From an uncultured Lachnospiraceae bacterium (GTDB lineage: Bacteria; Bacillota; Clostridia; Lachnospirales; Lachnospiraceae), in assembly GCA_951800145.1 (NCBI GenBank), contig CATOJE010000030.1:1-40623 (forward strand): 40,623 bases of DNA. The letters run 5' to 3'. The notes under the pieces are model-generated. The model was not told the DNA's origin. It saw only the letters and a list, made by a program, of their open reading frames with translations, and did not search any database. Positions 25,084-34,616 of this stretch are shown here, in pieces (positions within the stretch are counted from its first letter, which is position 1; each line of letters begins with the position of its first letter). The translations under genes and the position numbers were made by a program.

Positions 25084-25112
25084 ATTATAAATTCTGCTCC
25101 CCTGTTTGTCAA
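25084..25112 (-). promoter_or_regulatory. corA operon promoter, perfect consensus
   Basis: TTGACA (25112-25107), 17 bp, TATAAT (25089-25084) on the minus strand: an exact vegetative consensus, implying strong constitutive transcription of corA, the rhomboid-like gene and pyk. Confidence 0.9.
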
Positions 25113-25185
25113 ATAAAATGGGGTTCTTTTCACTTTTCTGCAAAAACCTGCTGCTTTTTCACGTTTTTTTAACAGTACATACCAA

Positions 25186-25214
25186 TTGTAATCCTTCTTA
25201 TTTTATGGTAAACT
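25186..25214 (+). promoter_or_regulatory. Weak candidate promoter for the activase gene
   Basis: TTGTAA (25186-25191), 17 bp, TAAACT (25209-25214). It is the best match I could find in the 180 bases before the gene. Confidence 0.3.
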
Positions 25215-25297
25215 TAAAAACGTTCTCATTGGGAACTTTATATGCACTCAAAGCATTCACACATTCAAAGGAGGTATGGGGAAATTCCCTGCATTTT

Positions 25298-28200
25298 ATG
25301 ACAAGATCAAATACCCTGGGAATCGACATCGGTTCCACGACTGTAAAGATTGCTATTTTAGATCCCCACTCACATATATTATTTTCCGGTTATGAGCGGC
25401 ACTATGCAAATATCCAGGAAACTTTAGCATCTCTTTTAGAAAAAGCCAAGGAGCAGCTTGGATCCCTGGATGTGGTTCCCTCCATCACCGGATCCGGCGG
25501 CCTGACCCTGTCCCGTCATCTGAAGACCGACTTTACCCAGGAGGTGGTGGCTGTGGCTACCGCCCTTCAAGACTATGCCCCCCACACCGATGTAGCCATC
25601 GAGCTGGGAGGAGAGGATGCAAAGATCATCTACTTTTCCAATGGAATCGACCAGAGGATGAATGGAATCTGCGCCGGGGGAACCGGCTCCTTTATCGATC
25701 AGATGGCCTCCCTCCTGCAGACCGATGCCATGGGGCTGAATGAATACGCGGCTCACTATCAGGCCATTTACCCTATCGCTGCCCGCTGCGGTGTATTCGC
25801 AAAGTCAGATATCCAGCCCTTGATCAATGAGGGCGCCACCAGAGAAGATCTGGCTGCTTCCATCTTCCAGGCAGTGGTCAACCAGACCATCAGTGGTCTG
25901 GCCTGCGGCAAGCCCATCCGGGGCAATGTAGCCTTCTTAGGCGGACCGCTCCACTTCCTTCCGGAGCTGCGCAACGCCTTTATCCGCACCCTTCACTTAA
26001 GCGGTAAGCAGATTATCGCGCCGGAGCATTCCCATCTTTTCGCCGCAGTAGGCGCTGCGATGAATGGAAAGGAGGACCGCCCCCCGGTTTCTCTGGATGA
26101 GATGATCGAGACATTAACCCATGGCATCCAGATGGAATTCGAAGTCAAGCGGATGGAGCCTTTATTCGAAAGCCAGTCCTCTTATGAGGAGTTTTGTCAG
26201 CGCCACCAAAGCCATACTGTGGAAAAGGGAGAGCTGTCTACATATCACGGGAACTGCTTTTTAGGCATCGATGCCGGCTCCACCACCACAAAGGCGGCCC
26301 TGGTGGGAGAGGATGGAAAGCTTCTCTACCATTTTTACAGCAATAATAACGGAAGCCCCTTAGCTACCGCCATCCGGGCAATCAAGGAGATCAGCGCCCA
26401 GCTTCCGGACACTGCAAGGATTGCCTGGTCCTGTTCCACCGGGTATGGGGAGGCCCTGTTAAAGTCCGCCTTCATGCTGGATGAGGGAGAGGTGGAAACC
26501 ATCTCCCACTACTATGCCGCCGCCTTCTTTGAGCCGGATGTGGACTGCATCCTGGATATCGGCGGCCAGGATATGAAGTGCATCCGCATAAAGGATGGTA
26601 CAGTGGACAGTGTCCAGCTGAATGAGGCCTGCTCCTCTGGCTGCGGCTCCTTTATCGAGACCTTTGCCAAGTCCCTGAACTATCAGGTGGAGGATTTTGC
26701 CAGGGAAGCGCTCTTTGCCAAAAATCCCACCGATCTCGGAACCCGCTGCACCGTATTTATGAATTCTAATGTAAAGCAGGCGCAGAAGGAGGGAGCCTCG
26801 GTGGCAGACATCTCTGCCGGGCTGGCCTACTCGGTGATTAAAAATGCCCTCTTTAAGGTTATCAAGATTACAAGCCCTTCGGATCTGGGAAGCCACGTGG
26901 TGGTACAGGGCGGCACCTTTTATAATGACGCAGTTCTGCGCAGCTTTGAAAAGATATCCGGCTGCCAGGCGGTACGGCCGGACATCGCCGGCATTATGGG
27001 CGCCTTCGGCGCTGCCTTAATCGCAAGAGAGCGGTATGACAGCACTAAGACCACCTCCATGCTGCCCATCTCCAAGATCCTGTCCCTGACCTACCGCACA
27101 GTTATGACCCGGTGCCAGGGCTGCTTAAATCACTGTGTCCTCACCATTAATCAGTTTGACGGCGGACGCCAGTTTGTCACCGGGAACCGCTGTGAAAGGG
27201 GCCTGGGCCAGCACAAGACCAAGGAAGAGATCCCAAATCTCTTTGACTATAAATATCACCGGATGTTTGACTATGAGCCCCTTCCGGCAGATGAGGCCCC
27301 CAGAGGCGAGGTGGGAATCCCCAGAGTATTAAATATGTATGAAAACTATCCCTTCTGGGCTGTGTTTTTCAAGAAGCTGGGCTTCCGCACCATCCTCTCC
27401 CCTCAGTCCAGCCGGCAGATTTATGAGCTGGGCATCGAGTCCATTCCCAGCGAGTCCGAATGCTACCCGGCTAAGCTTTCCCATGGTCATGTGTCCTGGC
27501 TGATTAAGAAGAATATTAAATTTATCTTCTACCCCTGTATCCCTTATGAGCGGAATGAGACCCCGGAAGCAGGCAATCACTATAATTGTCCCATGGTTAC
27601 CTCCTACGCAGAAAACATTAAAAACAACGTGGAGGAGCTGGAGACCCAGCATGTGACCCTGATGAGCCCCTTCCTGGCCTTCACCAATGAGGAGGTTCTT
27701 ACCGCAGCGCTGGTGCGGGAATTCCTCAATGCCTTCGGCCCCCACACCCGGACAGAGCACCCCATTACCCGGAAAGAAATCCTTACTGCTGCCCATGAGG
27801 CCTGGCTGGAGCTGGAAAGCTCCAGAAGGGATATCGAGAAAAAGGGGGAGGAGACCCTGGCATGGCTTAAGGAGCACAACCGCCACGGCATCGTCCTGGC
27901 CGGCCGGCCCTACCATGTAGATCCGGAGATTCATCACGGCATTCCGGAGCTGATTACCTCCTATGGCTTTGCCGTGCTTACAGAGGACTCTGTCTCCCAT
28001 CTGTGTGATGCAGACCGGCCTCTGGTGGTGACCGATCAATGGATGTACCACACCCGCCTCTACCGTGCCGCCTCCCTGGTAAAAGGCCACCCGGAGCTGG
28101 AGCTGGTGCAGCTGAATTCCTTTGGCTGCGGCCTGGACGCGGTAACCACAGACCAGGTGAATGACATCCTCACAAAATCCGGAAAGATCTATACAGTTTT

Positions 28201-29569
28201 AAAAATTGACGAGGTAAATAACCTGGGCGCTGCCAGAATCCGGATCCGCTCTCTCATCGCCGCCCTCCGTGTGCGGGATCAGAAGCATTACAGCCACAGG
28301 GTAGTATCCAGCGCCTACAACCGGGTATTGTTCACCCAGGATATGAAAGAAGAATACACCATCCTCTGCCCACAGATGTCGCCGATCCACTTTGACCTCT
28401 TAGAGCCAGCCATTAATTCCTGCGGTTATCATATGGAGGTTCTGCAGAATCATAACCGATCTGCAGTCGATGTGGGGCTCAAATATGTGAATAATGATGC
28501 CTGCTACCCCTCTCTGATTGTCATCGGCCAGGTGATGGAGGCCCTTCTGTCCGGCAAGTATGATTTGGACCACACCGCTGTCTTTATGAGCCAGACCGGT
28601 GGCGGATGCCGCGCTTCGAATTATATCGGCTTCATCCGGCGGGCTCTGGATAAGGCCGGCATGAGCCAGATTCCGGTTATCTCTGTAAATGCCAATGGTA
28701 TGGAAACCAATCCCGGCTTCTCCATCACCCCGCCCCTTCTGACCAAGGGACTGCAGGCTGTGGTTTACGGCGATATCTTCATGCGGGTAGTCTATGCCAC
28801 CAGGCCCTACGAAAAGATTCCCGGCAGTACCAATGCCCTCCACGACAAGTGGCGCCGGCGCTGCATCCGCTCTCTCTCCAGGAAGGGCGCGGACATGATG
28901 GAATTTTCCAGGAATATCCGGGCCATTATCCGGGACTTTGACGCCCTTCAGCGGACAGAGGTCCAAAAGCCTAAGGTGGGCATCGTAGGCGAGATTCTGG
29001 TGAAGTTTTCACCTTTAGCTAATAACCACATTGTAGAGCTTCTGGAATCCGAGGGAGCCGAGGCGGTGATGCCAGATTTGATGGATTTCCTCCTATACTC
29101 CTTCTACAACAGTAACTTCAAGGCAGATCATTTAGGAGGCAAGCGCTCCACTGCATGGCTTTGCAATATGGGGATTTCCCTGCTGGAATTTTTCCGCAAA
29201 ACTGCCCGCCGGGAATTACAGCGGAGCAAGCATTTCGGCCCGCCGGCCAATATCCGCAACCTGGCGGATATGGCGAAGGATTTCGTGTCCCTGGGGAACC
29301 AGACCGGGGAGGGATGGTTCCTCACCGGAGAAATGCTGGAGTTAATCCATAATGGGGTAAACAATATCGTATGTACCCAGCCCTTTGGCTGCCTGCCTAA
29401 TCATATCGTGGGAAAGGGCGTGATCAAGGAGCTGCGGAACCATTATCCGGGAGCAAATATTATCGCGGTGGACTATGATCCCGGCGCCAGCGAGGTGAAC
29501 CAGCTGAACCGGATTAAGCTGATGCTGGCTACCGCAGAGAAAAATTTGAATCAGAAAAAAGAGGCTTGA
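25298..29569 (+). CDS. Acyl-CoA dehydratase activase fusion (BadF/HgdC type, two ATPase domains)
   Basis: The 1423-residue protein combines two ASKHA ATPase domains of the 2-hydroxyacyl-CoA dehydratase activator family. Domain one opens [16 protein letters not shown] with cluster cysteines in [10 protein letters not shown] and [11 protein letters not shown]. Domain two opens [16 protein letters not shown] with ACSSGCGSF and [20 protein letters not shown] cysteine patch follows, then a DUF2229-type region ([16 protein letters not shown]) and a C-terminal part resembling the dehydratase D-component. The activator uses ATP to pass one electron from a [4Fe-4S] cluster to a dehydratase. The client enzyme is not in the window, and many such long fusions have no known substrate. 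AAAGGAGGT lies 22 bases before the ATG, unusually far, so the start is uncertain. Confidence 0.85.
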   Translation: MTRSNTLGIDIGSTTVKIAILDPHSHILFSGYERHYANIQETLASLLEKAKEQLGSLDVVPSITGSGGLTLSRHLKTDFTQEVVAVATALQDYAPHTDVAIELGGEDAKIIYFSNGIDQRMNGICAGGTGSFIDQMASLLQTDAMGLNEYAAHYQAIYPIAARCGVFAKSDIQPLINEGATREDLAASIFQAVVNQTISGLACGKPIRGNVAFLGGPLHFLPELRNAFIRTLHLSGKQIIAPEHSHLFAAVGAAMNGKEDRPPVSLDEMIETLTHGIQMEFEVKRMEPLFESQSSYEEFCQRHQSHTVEKGELSTYHGNCFLGIDAGSTTTKAALVGEDGKLLYHFYSNNNGSPLATAIRAIKEISAQLPDTARIAWSCSTGYGEALLKSAFMLDEGEVETISHYYAAAFFEPDVDCILDIGGQDMKCIRIKDGTVDSVQLNEACSSGCGSFIETFAKSLNYQVEDFAREALFAKNPTDLGTRCTVFMNSNVKQAQKEGASVADISAGLAYSVIKNALFKVIKITSPSDLGSHVVVQGGTFYNDAVLRSFEKISGCQAVRPDIAGIMGAFGAALIARERYDSTKTTSMLPISKILSLTYRTVMTRCQGCLNHCVLTINQFDGGRQFVTGNRCERGLGQHKTKEEIPNLFDYKYHRMFDYEPLPADEAPRGEVGIPRVLNMYENYPFWAVFFKKLGFRTILSPQSSRQIYELGIESIPSESECYPAKLSHGHVSWLIKKNIKFIFYPCIPYERNETPEAGNHYNCPMVTSYAENIKNNVEELETQHVTLMSPFLAFTNEEVLTAALVREFLNAFGPHTRTEHPITRKEILTAAHEAWLELESSRRDIEKKGEETLAWLKEHNRHGIVLAGRPYHVDPEIHHGIPELITSYGFAVLTEDSVSHLCDADRPLVVTDQWMYHTRLYRAASLVKGHPELELVQLNSFGCGLDAVTTDQVNDILTKSGKIYTVLKIDEVNNLGAARIRIRSLIAALRVRDQKHYSHRVVSSAYNRVLFTQDMKEEYTILCPQMSPIHFDLLEPAINSCGYHMEVLQNHNRSAVDVGLKYVNNDACYPSLIVIGQVMEALLSGKYDLDHTAVFMSQTGGGCRASNYIGFIRRALDKAGMSQIPVISVNANGMETNPGFSITPPLLTKGLQAVVYGDIFMRVVYATRPYEKIPGSTNALHDKWRRRCIRSLSRKGADMMEFSRNIRAIIRDFDALQRTEVQKPKVGIVGEILVKFSPLANNHIVELLESEGAEAVMPDLMDFLLYSFYNSNFKADHLGGKRSTAWLCNMGISLLEFFRKTARRELQRSKHFGPPANIRNLADMAKDFVSLGNQTGEGWFLTGEMLELIHNGVNNIVCTQPFGCLPNHIVGKGVIKELRNHYPGANIIAVDYDPGASEVNQLNRIKLMLATAEKNLNQKKEA

Positions 29570-29596
29570 GCGAAGAACCGCAAGGCCGCAAATAGT

Positions 29597-29644
29597 AAAA
29601 TGGCAAGCCCCCAGGCAGATGCATGAGGACTTGCCATTTTATCT
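29597..29644. terminator. Terminator between convergent genes
   Basis: AAAATGGCAAG (29597-29607) and CTTGCCATTTT (29630-29640) are exact reverse complements around a 22-base loop. A on the left and T on the right make it usable in both directions, for the activase gene and for the dehydrogenase ending at 29644. Confidence 0.8.
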
Positions 29645-30606
29645 TAATTCACCACATGAATCGGAGCCCCCTCCAGATATGCCTTGATATTTTCTGTGGT
29701 GATATCCATAATTCGCTGGCGTGACTCCTTGGCCGCCCAGGAAATATGAGGGGTAATGATGCAGTTCTTCGCTGTCAGCAGCGGGTTATCGCTGCAAATC
29801 GGTTCGGATGAAACCACATCCAGCCCTGCGGCATATACCTTGCCGCTGTTTAAGGCGTCTGCCAGGTCCTGCTCCACGATTAGCTGGCCCCGGCTGTTAT
29901 TGATCAGAATTACCCCGTCCTTCATCTTAGAGAGATTGTCCTTGTTAATGATCCCTTCCGTATCTGGAAACAGAGGGCAATGGAGGAAAATCACATCGGA
30001 TTTTGCAAAAAGCGCATCCAGCTCTACATACTCTGCCAGCTGCTCTCCGGCTTCGCAGGGATGGGAGTCATAGGCCAGTACCTTCATATCCATGGCAGCC
30101 AGAATTTTTGCCGTGGCCTGGCCGATGCGTCCCAGGCCGATGATTCCGGCCGTCTTTCCATAAAGCTCTATCATAGGATAGTCCCAGTAGCACCAGTCCT
30201 TACTGCTCTGCCACCTTCCCTCCTTTACTGTCTGACAGTGATGTCCGTAATGGGCGCAGATTTCCAGAAGCAGCCCTACTGCATACTGCCCCACGATCTG
30301 TGTGCCGTATGCCGGGACATTTACCACCAGGATTCCCTTCTCTCTTGCATAGCTGCAGTCCACCACATTATACCCGGTAGCCAAAACAGCAATCAATTTC
30401 AGGTTCGGGCATTGATCTATGGTTCCTCTGGTGATGGGTGTTTTATTAATCACAGCGATCTCCCCATCGCCTAATCGCTCGGCAATGATAGGGGCGTCCA
30501 CTGTGGATGTCCTGTCATAGACCGTCAGCTGGCCAAATTGCTTCAGTCCGTTCCAGCTTAAATCCCCGGGGTTCTCTGTGTATCCATCTAATACAACAAT
30601 CTTCAT
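29644..30606 (-). CDS. D-2-hydroxyacid dehydrogenase (NAD-dependent)
   Basis: The 320-residue enzyme belongs to the D-isomer 2-hydroxyacid dehydrogenases, with glycerate/hydroxypyruvate or phosphoglycerate types as nearest remembered relatives. The nucleotide site is GLGRIGQATAKI. The catalytic Arg lies in NNSRGQ, the Glu in VSSEPICSD, and the His in TPHISWAAKES. AGGAG precedes the ATG, and the TIM-barrel isomerase gene ends 16 bp upstream, so the two form an operon. Beside TRAP-transporter and RraA remnants it was probably part of a sugar-acid or hydroxyacid catabolic locus. Substrate not determined. Confidence 0.9.
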   Translation of the reverse strand: MKIVVLDGYTENPGDLSWNGLKQFGQLTVYDRTSTVDAPIIAERLGDGEIAVINKTPITRGTIDQCPNLKLIAVLATGYNVVDCSYAREKGILVVNVPAYGTQIVGQYAVGLLLEICAHYGHHCQTVKEGRWQSSKDWCYWDYPMIELYGKTAGIIGLGRIGQATAKILAAMDMKVLAYDSHPCEAGEQLAEYVELDALFAKSDVIFLHCPLFPDTEGIINKDNLSKMKDGVILINNSRGQLIVEQDLADALNSGKVYAAGLDVVSSEPICSDNPLLTAKNCIITPHISWAAKESRQRIMDITTENIKAYLEGAPIHVVN

Positions 30607-30622
30607 ATCGATCTGACTCCTT

Positions 30623-31519
30623 TTAATCCTTTACTTGCGCCCATGCCCGGTTTAATACCCGCTTGGTATTCGCCAGGATTAGCTCCTCCTCTTCCTCGCC
30701 GAAAGGCGTAACCTCCATAGACAGAACCAGCGGATTCCTTTCATCGAAAAATCCTTCTTCTTTCAGTACCGTTAAGTAATCCGTCAGCTCTTCCACATCG
30801 TTTGCACTTTCCGGGAAGCCAAACCGCGGATGCTTATCGCCATATGCCTGGCATCCCTCCTTCACCACTGCATTTCCAAAGTGTAAATGGGTTATGTAGG
30901 GCCGCAGGGTGCGGATGACAAACCGGGCGGTCTCGTAAGTGGTGGGGAAATGGGACAGATCAACCAGCAGGCCAAAATTGCTGTGTGTCATGCGCATATC
31001 TGCCCCAAAGCGGGCCGCGTATGGCGCGGGGCCAATGAGGGCTGCCTTGTCCATATCAAAATCAAACACCTCTAATTCCACAAGCATCCCCTTTTTCCCG
31101 GCATAATCGCAAAGGTTTCTGGTGGTCTTTAGAAGCTGGGCATAGGCCTGGTCTCTGGTCTCCTCCTGCCATTTCCCCGCCAAAAATGCAATTCCCCCGG
31201 CGCCCAGGTATTCCGCCTCGTCGATGGCCTCTAAAAGCGTCTTTTCCGCTGCCAGCCTGTCCTCCTCGTCTAAGGCATTGGGATTCAGCCCGGGGCCTAA
31301 AAGTCTGGGCTGGGCTCCATAGCAGATCTTCATATGGGACTGAGCTAAAAGCCTTCTTACGATTTCCCGTTCCTCTTTATCCGCACATTTTGTCACTTCG
31401 ATGGCATCAAAGTAATCATCTGCCGCAATCCTCCGGATGGATTCCACTGTCCCTGTTTTGGGGAAGGACATCCATTGAACTGTCCCGATTTGAAAATAAT
31501 TATGAATTGATTCCTTCAT
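30623..31519 (-). CDS. Xylose-isomerase-like TIM barrel (sugar phosphate isomerase/epimerase family)
   Basis: The product is 298 aa from ATG 31519, which has AGGAGA upstream; the reading from 31630 overlaps the next gene and is rejected. Sequence blocks fit the AP-endonuclease-2 barrel of sugar isomerases and epimerases: DAIEVTKCADKEE, MLVELEVFDFDM with a metal-type Glu, NFGLLVDLSHFP with Asp and His, YITHLHFGNAVV and LSMEVTPFG. It could isomerise a keto-sugar or a hydroxyacid derivative. It is operonic with the dehydrogenase, and its upstream neighbour is the broken transporter/RraA locus. Confidence 0.8.
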   Translation of the reverse strand: MKESIHNYFQIGTVQWMSFPKTGTVESIRRIAADDYFDAIEVTKCADKEEREIVRRLLAQSHMKICYGAQPRLLGPGLNPNALDEEDRLAAEKTLLEAIDEAEYLGAGGIAFLAGKWQEETRDQAYAQLLKTTRNLCDYAGKKGMLVELEVFDFDMDKAALIGPAPYAARFGADMRMTHSNFGLLVDLSHFPTTYETARFVIRTLRPYITHLHFGNAVVKEGCQAYGDKHPRFGFPESANDVEELTDYLTVLKEEGFFDERNPLVLSMEVTPFGEEEEELILANTKRVLNRAWAQVKD

Positions 31520-31536
31520 TTTCTGCTCTCCTTTGG

Positions 31537-32610
31537 TTACGAATTGTCCCGCTTTGCCGTCATCTGGGTGCGCCAGCTCCGTATTTCGTCCATGGTCGGC
31601 TTTCGCCCCTGGGCGATTGCCTTCTGGCACGGATCCAGCATCATTAAATCACCTGGTTTTACTGTCAGTCCAAGAACTTCTACGGGACAATGATATCTTA
31701 CCACATGAGAGTACCCATGGGAAACATTAATTTCCGTAGAAGCTTCAAATACTTCTTTATACCCTATACCGTTTTTACCACGAGCGATATTAATAATAAG
31801 TACCGCACCAATTCCAATAATCGCAGAACGCATAAGAGAATAACCCATTGCTATGCAAATGACCACCGCAATCATCGGCGATAGCAAATATAATCGTTTC
31901 AATATCGGCTGTGATTGATAAGAGAAGCTCCCTGCTTCTAATTTTCTTTTTCTTGCTAAAAAATCTACAAGCAAAAATATCGAACCATAATATGCCAGTG
32001 CAGGGATGATCGCGGAAAATGCAATTTTTCCATATGGAATGCCGATCATCTCTGCCATAATAAATGCACCTACTCCCATGATGGGAGGCATAATCTGACC
32101 GCCGGTAGAAGCAACCGCCTCCACTGCTCCGGCTTCTTCCGGAGTATATCCTGCCTGCTTCATCAGAGGAATTGTCATAACCCCTGTCGTGGAAACATTC
32201 GCTACAGCGCTCCCATTAACCATTCCCAACAAGCCACTTGAAATAATCGATGCCTTCGCTGGTCCTCCATGTGATTTTGCACTAATCTTCATTCCCAGAT
32301 CAATCAGCACCTCTCCGCCCCCAAGTGCAGAAAAAAATGCGCCGAAAATAACGAAATAATATATAAAGCCTGTATAATACTGCACCAGCATCTCCTTACT
32401 TTCACAGATAGCTTTTGTCATTGCATACACCACGTCATCATCCATGTCCGATTGCACTAAAATCACGCCTGGAGCGCCACAAGTCTGAATATCCTCTATT
32501 ACAGAGTTATTATAGCTTCCCGCCGGAAGCACTGTACTTGCATATCCCTGCCGATTTAAACTATTAAGGACTTCTTTGCTCATTGGCAAGAAATGCACTT
32601 TGGTTGTCAT
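31537..32610 (-). pseudogene. In-frame chimera: TAXI binding-protein end + TRAP permease core + RraA-like end
   Basis: One 357-codon frame joins pieces of three proteins. Residues 1-70 match the C-terminus of a TAXI-type TRAP solute-binding protein (VHFLPMSKEVL, VLPAGSY, GVILVQSDMDDDVVYAMTKA). Residues 72-290 match the core of a fused TRAP permease (GGPAKASIISSGLLGMVNGS, EAVASTGGQIMPPIMG, ending GYKEVFEAS). The tail matches RraA-like proteins (VSHGYSHV, PVEVLGLTVKPGDL), itself apparently missing its HADxHG-type segment. Intact relatives are about 350, 650 and 220 residues. The start has only a weak ribosome site. This looks like a transporter operon shortened by deletions that happened to keep frame; an assembly join is the main alternative. 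Confidence 0.7.
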
Positions 32611-32627
32611 TCCTAATTCAACCCAAT

Positions 32628-32891
32628 TTACATCACATTAATCAATGCATTGGTCTGTGTATTGCGATTCGTTCCTAACCCCTGAGAAGAAAAAACAATC
32701 TCAACCGATTCCGATTTTTCCTTTTGCTCCGCATTTACCTCTTCCTCTTTTTTTGTTGGTTGTACATCCGTGCCTTCCACAACTTCCTTTGTTGTCTCTG
32801 GAACCTTTAACGGCAAACTTCCGCAACCTGCCAACAGCAAAGACAGCCCTACTGCTGCAGAAGCAGTGAATACTACATAACTTTTATTCAT
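32628..32891 (-). pseudogene. Truncated solute-binding lipoprotein, N-terminal stub
   Basis: The 87-codon frame begins with a clear lipoprotein signal (VGLSLLLAGC, Cys23) and a low-complexity Glu/Lys/Thr linker, then about 20 residues of a would-be binding domain before TAA. AAGGAGG lies well before the ATG. The matching C-terminal part of a TAXI-type binding protein begins 17 bp downstream in another frame, so about two thirds of the mature protein is missing. It was presumably the TRAP substrate receptor and is now probably non-functional. It could still be secreted as a short lipopeptide. Confidence 0.6.
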
Positions 32892-32943
32892 ATGATTGTA
32901 ACCTCCTTACATACCCTTTCCTCACAACAAACCACTACAATAA

Positions 32944-33360
32944 TCAAAAATGCTCTGATAATGTGTCAACCACTCATCGTATATGATTTTCCGTCCGTTC
33001 TTTTGCTAAATCTGGATCCTTTTTTTCACTGCCTCCAAAATCTGGAGATGCTCATAATATGAATCCGTATATTCCTACTCACTTTTTTCAAAAGATAAAT
33101 AGCGGACCGATTGGTTAATGGACAACATATTGTTAATTAAGTTTAGTACATATTGATTATTTGATGCATTGCTTAGTATTGAGTGGAAACGTCGATATTG
33201 ATCCCATTCCATTGAATTTCATTGCTTTCCATATTCAATTTTACTGCCTCCATTATGCAATCCTTTCTTGCGCATCACACGCATATACCTTATAATTGTT
33301 CGGGGAACCCTTAAGTTCTTTGACTTCCGCATATAGTAACCGGATTTCTATTTTATCCGT
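32944..33360 (-). pseudogene. GntR-family regulator, FCD-domain remnant
   Basis: Translating the minus strand gives an FCD ligand-binding domain broken by several lesions. EWDQYRRFHSILSNASNN continues as QYVLNLINNMLSINQSVRYL, matching the Asp-x-x-x-FH and AS-x-N core of FCD proteins. A TAG at 33075-33077 and a TGA at 32974-32976 stand where Trp would fit (SE-W-EYTDS, HIR-W-VVDTL). A frame change lies at a run of seven T at 33020-33026, and another lies upstream near 33210. The DNA-binding domain was not found. FCD regulators commonly control TRAP-linked sugar-acid operons, fitting its place upstream of the transporter remnants. Confidence 0.75.
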
Positions 33361-33455
33361 AACCCATAGTCTGCCTCTCCTTTCATATTGGAGCAGATTT
33401 TTTATGAAGAATTTATTTGAACATACCAGCACACTGAGGATTCGGCACAGCAGCT

Positions 33456-33720
33456 ATGAGTATAAAACAGGCAATGATAATAACCTATGGTTTTCTCGGC
33501 TTTATGACCGCCCTGCCAACAACAGCAGATTTCATTACTTATGAATCGGTGCAACTTCCCAAAAGCCACTTTATATAGTGATATGCGCATGTGCAAACAT
33601 TGTAGGAAAGCCTTTGTCGCAAGCAGGAAGGGGAATGAATTTTACAGCCAGAAGTGCAAGAACCCGTTTAATGTTTACAAATCAAGAGAAACGAAGAAAG
33701 GAAACAAAAGAGATGATTGA
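33456..33720 (+). pseudogene. Zinc-ribbon protein remnant from a mobile element (DUF6076-like)
   Basis: Two frames carry linked pieces. MSIKQAMIITYGFLGFM to a stop at 33576-33578 includes ADFITYESVQLPKSHFI. The next frame carries RMCKHCRKAFVASRKGNEFY, then SQKCKNPFNVYKSR, ending at 33720. From memory this resembles DUF6076-type proteins of integrative elements, which end in a CxxC zinc ribbon. Here the third expected Cys is Tyr (EFYSQKC), and the two halves are separated by a deletion or frameshift. Its stop overlaps the start of the next gene (ATGATTGA). Confidence 0.5.
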
Positions 33721-34231
33721 AAACAGGAATGTAAATATCATAACCGATGCAGACGGTAAAAAGCTGGTCTTGATTAACGATATCCGTTTCAAGGGCAAAC
33801 GTCAGATTGACTGGGATGATGTAAAGCAGTATCTCGAAGGATATGTCGGGGACTATTACGAGATTGAGGAAAATGCGGAACGTATTTATATCGGAAGTGA
33901 ACTTCCTGAAGAATACACAGAATCAGAAAGCCGCAAAAAACTTATGGGAGCAAATGCAAAAGCGAAAGCAAACGCCGCCACTGCGATACCAGAGCTGATC
34001 CAGATAGCATCTAACCCGGCTTTTGAAGAAAACCGCAAGGAAAAACACAATAAAAACGCCAAATACGGCTGGTACAGATATAATGTCCGTTTTGCCCTCC
34101 CGGTCTATGAGGAAAATACGCTTGTAAGATACAATATCTTCCATGCCCGGCTTTTGATTAACCACGCTGAAAATGACAGAAAATATCTGTATGACATTTT
34201 GGCAGTAAAAAAAGAAACGAGCAAGCCGTAA
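33713..34231 (+). CDS. Mobile-element accessory protein, 172 aa
   Basis: The ORF starts at ATG 33713, overlapping the upstream remnant; AAAGGA lies about ten bases before. It has no signal peptide or membrane helix. Recognisable blocks are NIITDADGKKLVLINDIRF at the start, NAKAKANAATAIPEL in the middle, and NAKYGWYRYNVRFALP followed by RYNIFHARLLI and YLYDILAVKKET at the end. I associate this pattern with proteins or domains carried by conjugative elements and phages in Clostridia, where the C-terminal half resembles compact nuclease-type domains; the activity is not established. Neighbouring genes are fragments, so it may be the sole intact survivor of an element. Confidence 0.55.
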   Translation: MIENRNVNIITDADGKKLVLINDIRFKGKRQIDWDDVKQYLEGYVGDYYEIEENAERIYIGSELPEEYTESESRKKLMGANAKAKANAATAIPELIQIASNPAFEENRKEKHNKNAKYGWYRYNVRFALPVYEENTLVRYNIFHARLLINHAENDRKYLYDILAVKKETSKP

Positions 34232-34336
34232 CAAGATGTACGGTGAAAACCCATTTCTTATTGTTAATAATAAGCTATTTTTCAATTCCTGTCAATCCCC
34301 AATTTTGATTTTTTCAGAATACCGCCATTGACATTT

Positions 34337-34468
34337 TTAATGCAAAGAGGGAACTTTGTTCCCCCTTAACCACTCTTTGCATTCTTCATCAATCTCCGCA
34401 AGATGCTTCCATAGGGTTTCCGACAAAATCATATACGAATAAATGCCCTCGTGATTCATTAATTTCCG
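34337..34468 (-). pseudogene. TnpV-like transposon protein remnant
   Basis: The minus strand reads RKLMNHEGIYSYMILSETLW followed by KHLAEIDEECKEWLRG, then ends shortly after at 34337-34339. This resembles the central part of TnpV-type transposon proteins (arginine, H-x-G-x-Y, then a helix ending in a LAEID motif). The frame is closed upstream by a stop, so both the beginning and the end are missing. It marks the right side of the mobile remnants, directly before the ade promoter. Confidence 0.45.
34341..34381. repeat. Nested inverted repeat in the TnpV-like remnant
   Basis: TGCAAAGAG (34341-34349) pairs with CTCTTTGCA (34373-34381), enclosing a second perfect hairpin GGGAAC-TTT-GTTCCC (34349-34363). 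It could be a transposon end or terminator remnant. No T-tract is clear. Confidence 0.55.
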
Positions 34469-34542
34469 TTAACCGAATATGCGCCGCCCCCTGTCACCCA
34501 GTCTGCGGTTCCCAACAGGTCACAATGGAACGATCGCAGCAC

Positions 34543-34570
34543 TTGACATTCTGGCTTATCATGGTAAAAT
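34543..34570 (+). promoter_or_regulatory. ade promoter (twin of the glyA promoter)
   Basis: TTGACA (34543-34548), 16 bp, TAAAAT (34565-34570). The surrounding 36 bases (34541-34576) match the glyA promoter at 31 positions. A near-palindrome TTATCATGGTAAA straddles the spacer and -10. Confidence 0.8.
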
Positions 34571-34616
34571 TTAGAGAAAACAAAAGGGGTTATATCGTTT
34601 TAGGAGGAGATAAGGT

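Noticed and set aside
25106-25297. Longer N-terminus for the activase gene
   Set aside because: It would run through the corA promoter region and has no similarity to activases; the conserved domain begins a few residues after ATG 25298.
27329-28090. 253-codon minus-strand frame inside the activase gene
   Set aside because: It is a shadow of the GC-rich coding strand; the plus-strand product has a clear family match throughout.
31520-31630. 37-codon N-terminal extension of the TIM-barrel isomerase
   Set aside because: It overlaps the end of the chimeric frame and lacks a ribosome site; ATG 31519 has AGGAGA at normal spacing.
34571-34616. Purine riboswitch in the ade leader
   Set aside because: The leader is under 50 bases and shows no purine-aptamer-like three-way junction.
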